The translations under genes and the position numbers were made by a program. Under the pieces are notes generated by a model. It was not told the DNA's origin. It searched no databases and saw nothing but the letters and a program-made list of their open reading frames with translations. A stretch of 61,291 nt of DNA from JAAYUD01 sp041907665 (GTDB taxonomy: Bacteria; Bacteroidota; Bacteroidia; Bacteroidales; Bacteroidaceae). The DNA is taken from positions 1 to 61,291 of the forward strand of contig JAYRGW010000019.1 in the NCBI GenBank assembly GCA_041907665.1, written 5' to 3'. This document shows positions 17,930 through 26,503 of the stretch, in pieces. Within the stretch, counting starts at the first letter, position 1; each line of letters starts with the position of its first letter.

Positions 17930-19918
17930 TTATTTGCAAACCATTTTATTCAACATGTCATCATCTGCAACATAAGGCATCGTAATATGATATACATCGC
18001 CATGAGTCTCATTAAAATCGGCACTCGTATCCATTGCATGTCCATTCCTTGCCCACGAACGACGGGCTACGCCACCCATTACATCCCAAAGCATAGCCGA
18101 CCGCAATATATCATCCACACGCTGGCTGCCATCGCACACCATGCCGAAGCCACCATTAATTGCTTTTCCAATGCCTACGCCACCGCCATTGTGAAGTGCA
18201 ACGAGGCTCATGCCGCGAGCGCAGTTGCCGGCAAAACACTGCACCGCCATATCGGCCATTACATTGCTGCCGTCTTTTATATTAGATGTTTCTCTGAAAG
18301 GAGAATCGGTGCCGCTCACATCATGATGATCTCGCCCCAGCATAATGGGACCTACTTCGCCTTTGCGCACCATTTCATTGAAACGCAGTGCAATTCGCAT
18401 TCGGCCTTCGGCATCTTGATATAAGATGCGGGCTTGCGTACCGACCACCAACTGATTTTTCTCAGCATCTCGCAGCCAGTTATAGTTATCCAAATCTTGC
18501 CCGCGACGGTTCACGTCTATACAATCCATCGCAGCATGATCCGTCTTTATCAAATCTTCATGTTTACCACTCAGACAAACCCAGCGGAACGGGCCGTATC
18601 CATAGTCAAACAATTCGGGTCCCATAATATCTTCTACGTAGCTGGGCCATATAAACCCATCTTTTTCATCTTCTCCATTGCGTGAGATTTCTTTCACTCC
18701 GGCATCATAAATAGCTTTCATAAAAGAATTGCCATAATCGAAGAAATAAGTGCCTTTTGCCACCAATTGCTTTATCACGTCAAAATGGCGACGAAGAGAC
18801 TTATCTACCAGTTTGCAGAAATGCTCCGAATCTTGATGAAGCATCGCGGTGCGTTCGTCAAAAGTCAGATCCACCGGACAGTATCCGCCTTCGTATACTG
18901 CATGGCAAGAAGTCTGATCGGACAGGAGTTCGATATGAATGTTTTCTTTCACGGCGTATTCCAGTAAATCCACCACATTACCGTGGTAAGCTACCGAACA
19001 AGGTTCGCAGCGTTTCATTGCTTCGTGCGCCAGACGGAAAGCCTCAGCCATATCATCTGTTATATATTTCACCCATCCTTGTTTGTGACGTGTTTCGATA
19101 CGCGACGAATCTACTTCGGCAATGATACAGGCTGCGCCTGCTATCTCAGCAGCCTTAGGTTGAGCACCACTCATACCGCCCAAACCGGAAGATACAAACA
19201 GATGTCCCCGCAGATCACCGCTTTGAGGAATGCCCAATTTCAGTCTACCGGCATTCAATAAAGTATTGAAAGTTCCATGAACAATTCCTTGCGGACCAAT
19301 ATACATCCATCCGCCGGCCGTCATCTGACCATAGTTTGCAACACCCATCTGCATCGCCGTATGCCAATCTTTCTGATTGTCGAACATACCAACCATCAAT
19401 GCATTAGAGATAATAACCCTTGGTGCATCGGGGCGTGACTTAAAGAGCCCCAACGGATGACCGGACTCCACCACCAATGTTTGATTTTGAGTCAGTTCTT
19501 GCAAGTATTTTTTTATGAGACGATACTGCATCCAGTTTTGACACACTTGTCCCGTTTCTCCATAAGTTACGAGTTCGTAAGGATAAAGGGCTATATCAAA
19601 ACAAAGATTATTATCAATCATCACCTGAAAAGCTTTTCCTTCGATACATTTGCCGGTATATTCATCTATCGATTTCGCTTTCAAGTCACCTTGCGGACGA
19701 AAGCGATAACCGTATATTCTTCCTCGCGTACGAAGTTCTTCCAAAAATTCGGGAGCTATTTTCTCATGCAATTCAGTCGGAATATAGCGCAAAGCGTTCT
19801 TCAATGCAGTAACGGTCTGTGTCGAATTGAGTGTATAACCACGATCGGGAGCACGACGAATGCCTTCGACGAAAGAAGGGTATTCGGGCAGTGTGTTTTC
19901 TAACGTTATGTTTATCAT
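17930..19918 (-). CDS. hutU: Urocanate hydratase
   Basis: A 662-residue NAD-dependent urocanase converting urocanate to imidazolonepropionate. It carries ESGHPLGLF, NYGQMTAGGWMYIGPQGIVHGT, FVSSGLGGMSGAQPKA (NAD-binding glycine-rich segment), DQTSCHA with the conserved active-site Cys, and the C-terminal NGGGVGIGKAINGGFGM. It is about 100 residues longer than classic HutU (about 555) because of extra N-terminal and mid-protein sequence, as in other long urocanases. It is the first gene of the hut operon; the probable promoter lies about 250 nt upstream. Confidence 0.95.
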   Translation of the reverse strand: MINITLENTLPEYPSFVEGIRRAPDRGYTLNSTQTVTALKNALRYIPTELHEKIAPEFLEELRTRGRIYGYRFRPQGDLKAKSIDEYTGKCIEGKAFQVMIDNNLCFDIALYPYELVTYGETGQVCQNWMQYRLIKKYLQELTQNQTLVVESGHPLGLFKSRPDAPRVIISNALMVGMFDNQKDWHTAMQMGVANYGQMTAGGWMYIGPQGIVHGTFNTLLNAGRLKLGIPQSGDLRGHLFVSSGLGGMSGAQPKAAEIAGAACIIAEVDSSRIETRHKQGWVKYITDDMAEAFRLAHEAMKRCEPCSVAYHGNVVDLLEYAVKENIHIELLSDQTSCHAVYEGGYCPVDLTFDERTAMLHQDSEHFCKLVDKSLRRHFDVIKQLVAKGTYFFDYGNSFMKAIYDAGVKEISRNGEDEKDGFIWPSYVEDIMGPELFDYGYGPFRWVCLSGKHEDLIKTDHAAMDCIDVNRRGQDLDNYNWLRDAEKNQLVVGTQARILYQDAEGRMRIALRFNEMVRKGEVGPIMLGRDHHDVSGTDSPFRETSNIKDGSNVMADMAVQCFAGNCARGMSLVALHNGGGVGIGKAINGGFGMVCDGSQRVDDILRSAMLWDVMGGVARRSWARNGHAMDTSADFNETHGDVYHITMPYVADDDMLNKMVCK

Positions 19919-20177
19919 ACAATTATACTTTAAGGACTCAAACTATCAAACTGTCATACAACAGATATTATTTAAGGTGGTGCAAGATATAAATAATAAA
20001 TGAAACAAGTGTTATAAAAGTGGAATATTTATCAAAAAGATTATTGATGAAATTTTGCCAAGTAACAATCTAAAGGAAAAACAGTTCTTTTTATAATGAA
20101 TTGAAATGCAAAAGAGATGTATAATAATAAAATTTCATATATCAGATTGATATTATTATATACTCAAATGATGAAGT

Positions 20178-20211
20178 GCAAAGTAAAAGATACAACAACA
20201 ACGAATACAAA
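20178..20211 (-). promoter_or_regulatory. Probable hut operon promoter
   Basis: On the minus strand TTTG (20211-20208), 21 nt, TTACTTTGC (20186-20178) is well spaced, with one mismatch in the -7 box. It implies a 5' leader of roughly 250 nt before hutU, room for post-transcriptional control. I see no recognisable riboswitch or leader peptide in it. Confidence 0.5.
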
Positions 20212-20238
20212 AAGCATTAAACTCTCAGATATTTCATG

Positions 20239-20246
20239 TACTTTTG
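20239..20246 (+). promoter_or_regulatory. -7 element of the cytochrome c assembly genes
   Basis: TACTTTTG is an exact TAnnTTTG match, followed by GC. It would start transcription near 20253, about 26 nt before the ResB-like gene. No TTTG lies at the expected -33 position. Confidence 0.5.
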
Positions 20247-20278
20247 CGTCGTAACTAAAAAGACTTACCACAGAGACT

Positions 20279-21175
20279 ATGAAATTTAAAGTTTTTACCT
20301 ATATCGTAGCTTATATCGTTGTTTCGGTTATCGTACAGCTTACTGGCGGTGGATTTCCAATGCATGTCATGGCTTTCCCCGTGAATATTGCCGCTGCTAT
20401 GGTGTGGACGGGAATACTTTATTTGTTGCACCGCAGAAAGGGACACACCGAATGGATGAAAGTATTGGCAGGAGGAGATTGCAGTATACTGGCGCTCGTC
20501 CTTTTTATTGCCGGATGCCTTGTGCTCGGATTCGTACCGCAACAAGCAGACGACACATATAGCTTATGGAGTAGGTTAGGAGTCTTTCATTTTACGACAT
20601 CGTGGATATTTATTGCTATTCTACTGTTATTAATGAGCAATCTCACACTCGTTATCTTACGTCATCGCAACACAAACAAATGGTGTCGATATCGCTTTCT
20701 ATTCAATCATATAGGACTGTGGCTCGTACTGTTTGCTCTATTCTTCGGAGCACCCGATACACACAAATATCGGATAATGGCCTACAAAAACATTCCCGAG
20801 CGTATGGGATATGATGTAGATGCACAGCCTGCAATACTCAACTTCGGGTTGACACTGCGCTCTTTTCACGTCAGTTACTATCGCAATGGCACGCCGTCAT
20901 CCTATAAGGCGGAAGTAAAGGTCGACCGTTCGGCGGCCAGTATCGAAGTAAACAAACCTTATGCTGTTTCGTGGAAAGAAAAGATATACTTGGTAGGATA
21001 CGATGTAGAGAGCGGCAACCAATCGCCTTATTGCATTTTCGAAAGTGTTGTGCAGCCTTGGAACTTTATCATCTTGATAGGTATCATAGGCATGGCATTG
21101 GGAGCATTGTTGCTATTCGTATACGGTTCGGACAAACATAAGACAGGAGAGGAGGTGAGCGATGTTATGGAATAA
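20279..21175 (+). CDS. ResB-like cytochrome c biogenesis protein
   Basis: A 298-residue membrane protein with three or four N-terminal hydrophobic segments (about residues 5-25, 33-50, 66-88 and 105-127), another near 145-160, a soluble periplasmic stretch with the ResB-like phrases SFHVSYYRNGTPSSYKAEV and NKPYAVSWKEKIYLVGYDV, and a final membrane helix near 262-284. This is the compact Bacteroidetes form of Ccs1/ResB, which with CcsA carries haem across the membrane for system II cytochrome c maturation. It overlaps ccsA by 14 nt. The ResB assignment rests on context plus weak motifs. Confidence 0.75.
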   Translation: MKFKVFTYIVAYIVVSVIVQLTGGGFPMHVMAFPVNIAAAMVWTGILYLLHRRKGHTEWMKVLAGGDCSILALVLFIAGCLVLGFVPQQADDTYSLWSRLGVFHFTTSWIFIAILLLLMSNLTLVILRHRNTNKWCRYRFLFNHIGLWLVLFALFFGAPDTHKYRIMAYKNIPERMGYDVDAQPAILNFGLTLRSFHVSYYRNGTPSSYKAEVKVDRSAASIEVNKPYAVSWKEKIYLVGYDVESGNQSPYCIFESVVQPWNFIILIGIIGMALGALLLFVYGSDKHKTGEEVSDVME

Positions 21176-21944
21176 TTTTTATTTGTTTGCCATAGTTGCC
21201 ATGCTGCTATCGGCCGGCGGTGCAGCCTTTGCGTGGCATCCTCGCAGCAAACGTTGCTGGCCTACCGTATTGACATTGGGCGCTATCGCAGTATTGGCTT
21301 CATTCGTAGGCGCCTTATGGGTTTCACTTCAACGTCCGCCTCTTCGCACGATGGGCGAAACGCGGTTGTGGTATTCACTCTTCAGCATCATTGTGGGGCT
21401 GATCACTTACCGCCACTGGCATTTTAAGTGGATATTGTCTTTCACCACCGTCTTATCAGCCGTCTTCTGCATCATCAATATTGTTCATCCCGAGTTGCAC
21501 GATCGAAGCATGATGCCCGCTCTGCAAAGCGCGTGGTTCGTGCCGCATGTAGCCGTATATATGTTTGCTTACGCCATAATGGGATGTGCCGTCATCACTG
21601 CCATAGCAAGCCTGATAAAGAAACAGGCAGCACTTCTGCACACAACGGACAATCTTATATATATAGGTGTAGCGCTCATCACTTTGGGCATACTATCGGG
21701 AGCTGTCTGGGCCAAGCAGGCATGGGGCGATTATTGGAGTTGGGATCCCAAAGAGACATGGGCGGCAATCACATGGACTATCTATATGATATATATCCAT
21801 ATAAGGCAGTCTCACGCTACGTGGCACAAAACGGCCTGTATATTAGTCATTATCGGTTTCTTGGGACTTCAGATGTGTTGGTATGGTTTCTCGTATCTTT
21901 CCACTTCGCTGCAAAGTGTGCACTCTTACTCTCAAATTCAATAA
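21162..21944 (+). CDS. ccsA: Cytochrome c biogenesis protein CcsA
   Basis: A 260-residue polytopic membrane protein with about eight hydrophobic helices. Its diagnostic tryptophan-rich WWD segment WGDYWSWDPKETWAAITW, near residues 190-207, binds haem for transfer to apocytochrome c. Conserved His residues flank it (near residues 125 and 240). It overlaps the ResB-like gene, indicating coupled translation of the two halves of the system II synthase. Confidence 0.9.
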   Translation: MLWNNFYLFAIVAMLLSAGGAAFAWHPRSKRCWPTVLTLGAIAVLASFVGALWVSLQRPPLRTMGETRLWYSLFSIIVGLITYRHWHFKWILSFTTVLSAVFCIINIVHPELHDRSMMPALQSAWFVPHVAVYMFAYAIMGCAVITAIASLIKKQAALLHTTDNLIYIGVALITLGILSGAVWAKQAWGDYWSWDPKETWAAITWTIYMIYIHIRQSHATWHKTACILVIIGFLGLQMCWYGFSYLSTSLQSVHSYSQIQ

Positions 21945-21969
21945 TCTAGCCAAACACACGGCCGTCTAT

Positions 21970-23853
21970 TCATTTAAGTAAGTACAGATTGTCGGCGCGA
22001 TTTGCATCGGGTATGTAGTCACTGCCCAACACTATCTTTGTGATTTTCTGAGAACAATCGAAATCAATAGCGATGCCATTGGGATGTTTTATCCAATCGA
22101 CTGCGGGCCGAGTGATGGTGCGAACCAATTTCTGATCATTATACAGCGACAATACGATGGGAAGGGTCAGATCTCCACGATTGACGATGCCGACTTTGTA
22201 ACGGCCGTGGTTTCTGCTTACATCGTTGATTGCCAAATCGGGGATTCCACCGTTTTGATAATACCATGCGTTCCAAAACCAATTGAGGTTTTGTTTCGAT
22301 ACCGTATTGAATGTATTGAAGAAGTCGATAGGTGTAGGATGTTTGTATTTCCAATTATCCATAAACGCAAGTAGGCATTTCTGAAAGACGCCTGCACCCA
22401 ATTCCATTTCGAGCATTCTCAGTGCCTGTTCAGCTTTGCCATAATTCAGATAGAAATAAATGCGCGAGTCCAGATAAAACGAAGACGTGATCAATGCCGG
22501 TTCGTCTTCCATACCCGCATATTTCTCGAAAGCCGCAGTCGTATGTTTGGCCTCATCAAATCCCGGCGACAACGCTGTTTGAATCTTTTCGGGCAAGAAT
22601 ACGGTAAATCCTTCGTCCATCCAACCATTTTTTGTCTCGTTGGTACAAACATAAAAAGGAAAATACATGTGAGATATTTCGTGCGAATTGTCATAAACAG
22701 TATCATCGTACTTTTTGTAAGCACCGACATTGGTAATCATGGGATATTCCATTCCGAAATCGCCATTGTACACCGTGATATAGGGAAAAGGGAAGGGGAT
22801 ACCCGGCTTTTCGGTCGAAAGATAGCGCACGGTTTCTTTGGCAATATTCGCTACCTTGTCAAACTGGGGCGCATCTTTTTTGTATGCCGCCGCAACTACC
22901 GTTCTTCTTCCTGTCGCTTTGTCGACTACTACACTTGCCACATCCCACAAATAATGATCGCTGATGCCGAAAGCGAAGTCGGTGACTCCGTTGGCCTTGA
23001 ACTTCCAAGTGTGGATACCGGTCGTAATGTTGCCACGTTTGATATCTTCTGCCGAAACAACGTGCGTAATGTCATCCGAGGTCGATGCCTTTTTGTATTT
23101 ATGTAAGTATTCAGGTTGCAGCACTTCGGCTATATTTACAGGTTCGCCCGTAGCCCATACCAAAAACTTATCGGGCACGGTGAGTTCGACATCAAAGTTG
23201 TTCACGTCATTATAGAACTCAGCCAGCCCGTTGTGCACATGAATGTCCCATCCGTTGATATCATCGTATACGGCAATCTGCGGATACCATTGTCCCACGA
23301 ATACGCTGGTACTATCCATCGTACCCATGCGAATCAAAGTACGCTCGGGTATATGAAAACTCCATTCGATATGCAATTTCGTTTGTGCATGCGGTAGCAA
23401 CTTTTGGGGCATACTCACATACAGCAGAGTTCCCTTTCGCTTTAAGTCGGCCTGCTTCAATTCCAAATCGTCAACTTTGAGTTTGCCGATAGCGACACCT
23501 TCGTTAATGTCGAATGGGTCCGTATCGAACAGCGGGTTGCGATTGGCGCCCTTTTTGAATATATCCTGATAGAGTCTGATTACGATGGTCTGCAACGTAT
23601 CAGTGCTATTATTATGATACACAATATTTTCGTCCCCACTCAATCTCTTGTTCTTTACATCGACCGATGCTTTGATTTCATAATCCGATGAATTTTGCCA
23701 ATAGTTCTTGCCGGGATTTCCCGCTTCGCTGCGGGTTTGTTTTTTGTACGCATTTAGATTTCCTTTGGGTATGATCAACCGACCTTGTGCCAGGGCAACC
23801 GCACTGAAAACAACTATAAATACAGTGCCGAATGCTAACTTTTTGAAATTCAT
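21970..23853 (-). CDS. M1-family zinc metallopeptidase, exported
   Basis: A 627-residue periplasmic or secreted protein. A signal peptide ends near AVALAQG, an N-terminal beta-domain follows (about residues 45-260), then a gluzincin domain with HEISH and the third zinc ligand Glu 18 residues later in NGWMDEGFTVF. GMEYPMITNVG stands where M1 enzymes carry GAMEN. Probably a peptidase releasing N-terminal residues from peptides in the envelope. The ATG at 23853 is used because the upstream in-frame start adds a non-signal extension. Confidence 0.88.
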   Translation of the reverse strand: MNFKKLAFGTVFIVVFSAVALAQGRLIIPKGNLNAYKKQTRSEAGNPGKNYWQNSSDYEIKASVDVKNKRLSGDENIVYHNNSTDTLQTIVIRLYQDIFKKGANRNPLFDTDPFDINEGVAIGKLKVDDLELKQADLKRKGTLLYVSMPQKLLPHAQTKLHIEWSFHIPERTLIRMGTMDSTSVFVGQWYPQIAVYDDINGWDIHVHNGLAEFYNDVNNFDVELTVPDKFLVWATGEPVNIAEVLQPEYLHKYKKASTSDDITHVVSAEDIKRGNITTGIHTWKFKANGVTDFAFGISDHYLWDVASVVVDKATGRRTVVAAAYKKDAPQFDKVANIAKETVRYLSTEKPGIPFPFPYITVYNGDFGMEYPMITNVGAYKKYDDTVYDNSHEISHMYFPFYVCTNETKNGWMDEGFTVFLPEKIQTALSPGFDEAKHTTAAFEKYAGMEDEPALITSSFYLDSRIYFYLNYGKAEQALRMLEMELGAGVFQKCLLAFMDNWKYKHPTPIDFFNTFNTVSKQNLNWFWNAWYYQNGGIPDLAINDVSRNHGRYKVGIVNRGDLTLPIVLSLYNDQKLVRTITRPAVDWIKHPNGIAIDFDCSQKITKIVLGSDYIPDANRADNLYLLK

Positions 23854-23939
23854 CTTCTTCGAAATTGCATGTAAAACGATATTATTAATAGTCAAGAAAC
23901 CACTAATACACTGAAAGGAGTGAGACGTAAGGGGAATTT

Positions 23940-23966
23940 ACTTAAAAGTGTCATAAACTTTTAAGT
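23940..23966. repeat. Inverted repeat upstream of the M1 peptidase gene
   Basis: ACTTAAAAGT (23940-23949) and ACTTTTAAGT (23957-23966) are perfect inverted 10-mers separated by 7 nt, about 90 nt before the peptidase start. It could be an operator or a leader hairpin. The remainder of 23896-24360 is very AT-rich, with TA-rich runs (24250-24310), and holds no gene that I can support. Confidence 0.35.
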
Positions 23967-24379
23967 CTCCCTACACTATTGATTATAAAATGATAATGCA
24001 AATAGATATCAATATAACCAATGCAGTAATTACTTTTTTCATTTTAAAATTGCCTTATTAGTTTTTGAATAAATACTCTCTTTCTTATTAGACGGATAGA
24101 ATGGCAAAAAGTTGCAAACAGAGTACACTTTTTTTTAAAAAAAGTAGTTATTACATTTTCATCCCATAGTCTAACGCATATCAAACGTAACATTATCTGC
24201 TCGGATAAGCATGTATAACGAGTTTGATACTTAATATTTTTATATTTCACATATATGATACTTATATATTATATATATACTATATAAACGGCATATATGT
24301 GAAATACATGTTGCATATATGAAAAATATTTTGTATATTAGCACCTTAATTATTAATCTTCATTACATTACGACTTAAA

Positions 24380-24401
24380 GTTAAGCATCGCATGGCTTAA
24401 C
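24380..24401 (+). promoter_or_regulatory. Leader hairpin before the HU-like gene
   Basis: GTTAAGC (24380-24386) pairs with GCTTAAC (24395-24401) around an 8-nt loop, directly before two A/G-rich ATG contexts. It probably forms in the 5' leader of the HU-like mRNA; its function is unknown. Confidence 0.35.
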
Positions 24402-24417
24402 GGAAAGGAAGAAAACA

Positions 24418-24453
24418 ATGCAACTAAAGAAAGGAAGAAAAACATGGGAGTAA
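24418..24453 (+). CDS. Possible 11-codon upstream ORF overlapping the HU-like gene
   Basis: ATG CAA CTA runs for eleven codons to a TAA that overlaps the HU-like start by 10 nt in another frame (peptide MQLKKGRKTWE). Both this ATG and the HU ATG are preceded by nearly the same purine tract, AAAGGAAGAAAA. It may set translation of the HU-like gene by coupling, or it may be a chance frame. Confidence 0.3.
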   Translation: MQLKKGRKTWE

Positions 24454-25040
24454 CTTACGATTTCGGCAAACGACCACCTGCCAATGGCGGCAAAGATGAC
24501 GAACGGCTATATGTGCGATGGAAATCGAATGGCAAAGTAGATTTCGACACACTCACAAACCGCATAGTGAGTAGTTCGGGTTTATCCAAAGGCGATGTCA
24601 TCGGGGTGATGGCAATGCTGGAAGAAGAATTGGTGAGATCGTTGCAAGAAGGATGTAGCGTGCAACTAGGTAATATAGGCTATTTTTCGCCTAAACTGAA
24701 AGCACGTGCCGTAACAGATCGCAGCGAAATACGAGCAGGTTCGATACGAGTAACGAATGTAAATTTCCGTTCGTCGGCATGGCTACGCAAAAAGGTAGAT
24801 ACGAGTGTCGAACGTGCGGTGTGGCAATTCAACCGATCGAGCACTTCGTCGCGCGAAGAGCACGTAGCCTTGCTCGACAATTATTTGGAAACTCACTCGT
24901 TCATCACGGCTTCCGATTATTGCGCCCTTACAGGACTATTGCGCAACAAAGCGCTACGCGAACTCCATGCGCTTGTAGACGAGGGGAAGCTCGATACTGA
25001 AGGAAAAGCACCTCACTTACTGTTTGTAAAAAAACAATAA
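24444..25040 (+). CDS. HU/IHF-like DNA-binding protein with extended C-terminus
   Basis: A 198-residue protein of the Bacteroidetes HU-like class. Residues about 1-125 show the HU fold pattern (LTNRIVSSSGLSKGDVIGVMAMLEEELVRSLQEGCSVQLGNIGYF resembles the HU helix pair and first strands). A C-terminal segment (about 140-198; TASDYCALTGLLRNKALRELHALVDEGKL) looks like a winged-helix module, a layout seen in this family. Presumably nucleoid-associated and cytoplasmic; whether it binds specific sites is unknown. Monocistronic, with a convergent terminator behind it. Confidence 0.8.
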   Translation: MGVTYDFGKRPPANGGKDDERLYVRWKSNGKVDFDTLTNRIVSSSGLSKGDVIGVMAMLEEELVRSLQEGCSVQLGNIGYFSPKLKARAVTDRSEIRAGSIRVTNVNFRSSAWLRKKVDTSVERAVWQFNRSSTSSREEHVALLDNYLETHSFITASDYCALTGLLRNKALRELHALVDEGKLDTEGKAPHLLFVKKQ

Positions 25041-25078
25041 AGGCCCTTTATCTTGCATGCTGCGGATAAAGAGCCTTT
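25039..25078. terminator. Terminator between the HU-like and DJ-1 genes
   Basis: AAAGGC-CTTTATC pairs with GATAAAG-GCCTTT (13 bp, one mismatch) around a 12-nt loop. It starts within the HU-like stop codon and lies 26 nt before the convergent DJ-1 stop. Confidence 0.7.
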
Positions 25079-25104
25079 ATCTAAGAGTAAGAAAGCGGTC
25101 TCTT

Positions 25105-25656
25105 TCAAGACCACTCCAAGCCTTTTTTAAGATGCGTTACAGTCTCTTCGTCTGTAAGTAAATTCATGAGGGCAATACCAAAATCGAACGAACAACCGGC
25201 CCCTCGACCTGTAATCAGATTGCCGTCGACAGTGGCTTTATCGCCCGTATACGTGTAACCCTCCATCTTGTCTTTGATACTGAAATGGTAGGTGATACGT
25301 CGGTCTTTAGCTATGCCGTTTACGGCCAATACATAAGGAGCACCACATATAGCGGCAACATATTTGCCCGATTGATAGTACTTCTTCACAGCTTCGCCTA
25401 CCTCTTTGGAGCTTGCCAAGTTCATATAACCCGGAAAGCCACCGGGCAACACCAGGGCATCGCCATCATCGAAGTTTGTATCCCGAATAAGCTGATTGGC
25501 CGTGACGGCAACTCCATGAGAAGATACGACAGTATAATTGTTATCGACAGATACCGTTGCGACGTCTAGTTTGCAACGACGGCAAACGTCTACCTGAGCT
25601 AGAGCTTCAACAGTTTCAAAGCCTTGAGCCAAAAGTACATATATCTTTTTCATCAT
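25105..25656 (-). CDS. DJ-1/PfpI family protein
   Basis: A 183-residue cytoplasmic protein of the DJ-1/YajL branch. It has GFETVEA with the conserved Glu that activates the cysteine, PGGFPG, and the nucleophile-elbow Cys in AAICGAP (about residue 105). Proposed family roles are oxidative-stress protection and glyoxalase or deglycase-like chemistry; the activity here is not determined. It lies 58 nt downstream of tyrA on the same strand and may be read with the aromatic operon. The ATG at 25656 or the next codon, also ATG, is the start. Confidence 0.88.
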   Translation of the reverse strand: MMKKIYVLLAQGFETVEALAQVDVCRRCKLDVATVSVDNNYTVVSSHGVAVTANQLIRDTNFDDGDALVLPGGFPGYMNLASSKEVGEAVKKYYQSGKYVAAICGAPYVLAVNGIAKDRRITYHFSIKDKMEGYTYTGDKATVDGNLITGRGAGCSFDFGIALMNLLTDEETVTHLKKGLEWS

Positions 25657-25714
25657 TTGTTTTCCTCTCTATACGTTTCACTTGTTTCTAACTGAAGGAC
25701 AAAGATAATGCTTA

Positions 25715-26494
25715 TTAATGCTCTTTGATATTGGCGCGTATCTTTTTTAAGTATTGTTTCATTCCTTCGGCATCTTTGCGAGTGATGATGTCGAGCAGTA
25801 TCTTGAGCTCGGTACGAATCTTTTCGACCTGCACCGGCGTACGTGGGTTGAAAAGAATTTCCTGTAGCAGATAATCGTCCTCGCTCAATAATCCTTTGGC
25901 TATAGCCATGTGCTTTTTGAATGTCGTGCCCGGCGCATCTTGATGCTGCATCACTGCCGAAAAAACAAATGTGGATACAAACGGAATAGAAAGCGAATAG
26001 GCCACCGTCTCGTCGTGCTGTTCAAAAGAGTATTCGAAGATATTCAGATTGAGTTGCTGATACATATCCTTAAAGAAAATCTTGCCCAGATGGTCGCTCT
26101 CACTGATAACGATGGCATTCTCCGTGCCTAGATTATTGAGCGAAGCGAATGTAGGTCCAAACATAGGGTGAGTAGACACAAAACGAAAACCACTCTCTTT
26201 ATAGAAACGCTTCAGCCCCGTCTTGACGGAAGCGATATCGCTGATGATACAATCTTTGGGTAGATAGGGCAATACATCGCGAAAGGCTTGCAGCGTATAT
26301 TTCACCGTAACGGCATTGATGAGCAGTTCGGGCTGAAACTCTTTTATTTCGTCGAGTGTGGTAAAGCGGTAGGTATTGTATACGAAGCGCAGTTGTTGGG
26401 GATTGGTGTCGTAGACAGCTGTTTCGTGATCAAAGCTCAAGACATCGTTGAAGAACGATCCCATCTTTCCGGCTCCTAATATCAATATTCTCAT
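25715..26494 (-). CDS. tyrA: Prephenate dehydrogenase
   Basis: A 259-residue monofunctional TyrA, oxidatively decarboxylating prephenate to 4-hydroxyphenylpyruvate for tyrosine. It has an N-terminal Rossmann fold with GAGKMG at residues 7-12, ASVKTGL, the active-site His in STHPMFGP, and a helical C-terminal domain. There is no chorismate mutase fusion; that activity is carried by the gene just upstream. Last recognisable biosynthetic gene of the Phe/Tyr operon, 9 nt after aroF. Confidence 0.9.
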   Translation of the reverse strand: MRILILGAGKMGSFFNDVLSFDHETAVYDTNPQQLRFVYNTYRFTTLDEIKEFQPELLINAVTVKYTLQAFRDVLPYLPKDCIISDIASVKTGLKRFYKESGFRFVSTHPMFGPTFASLNNLGTENAIVISESDHLGKIFFKDMYQQLNLNIFEYSFEQHDETVAYSLSIPFVSTFVFSAVMQHQDAPGTTFKKHMAIAKGLLSEDDYLLQEILFNPRTPVQVEKIRTELKILLDIITRKDAEGMKQYLKKIRANIKEH

Positions 26495-26503
26495 TTCTAT
26501 ATT

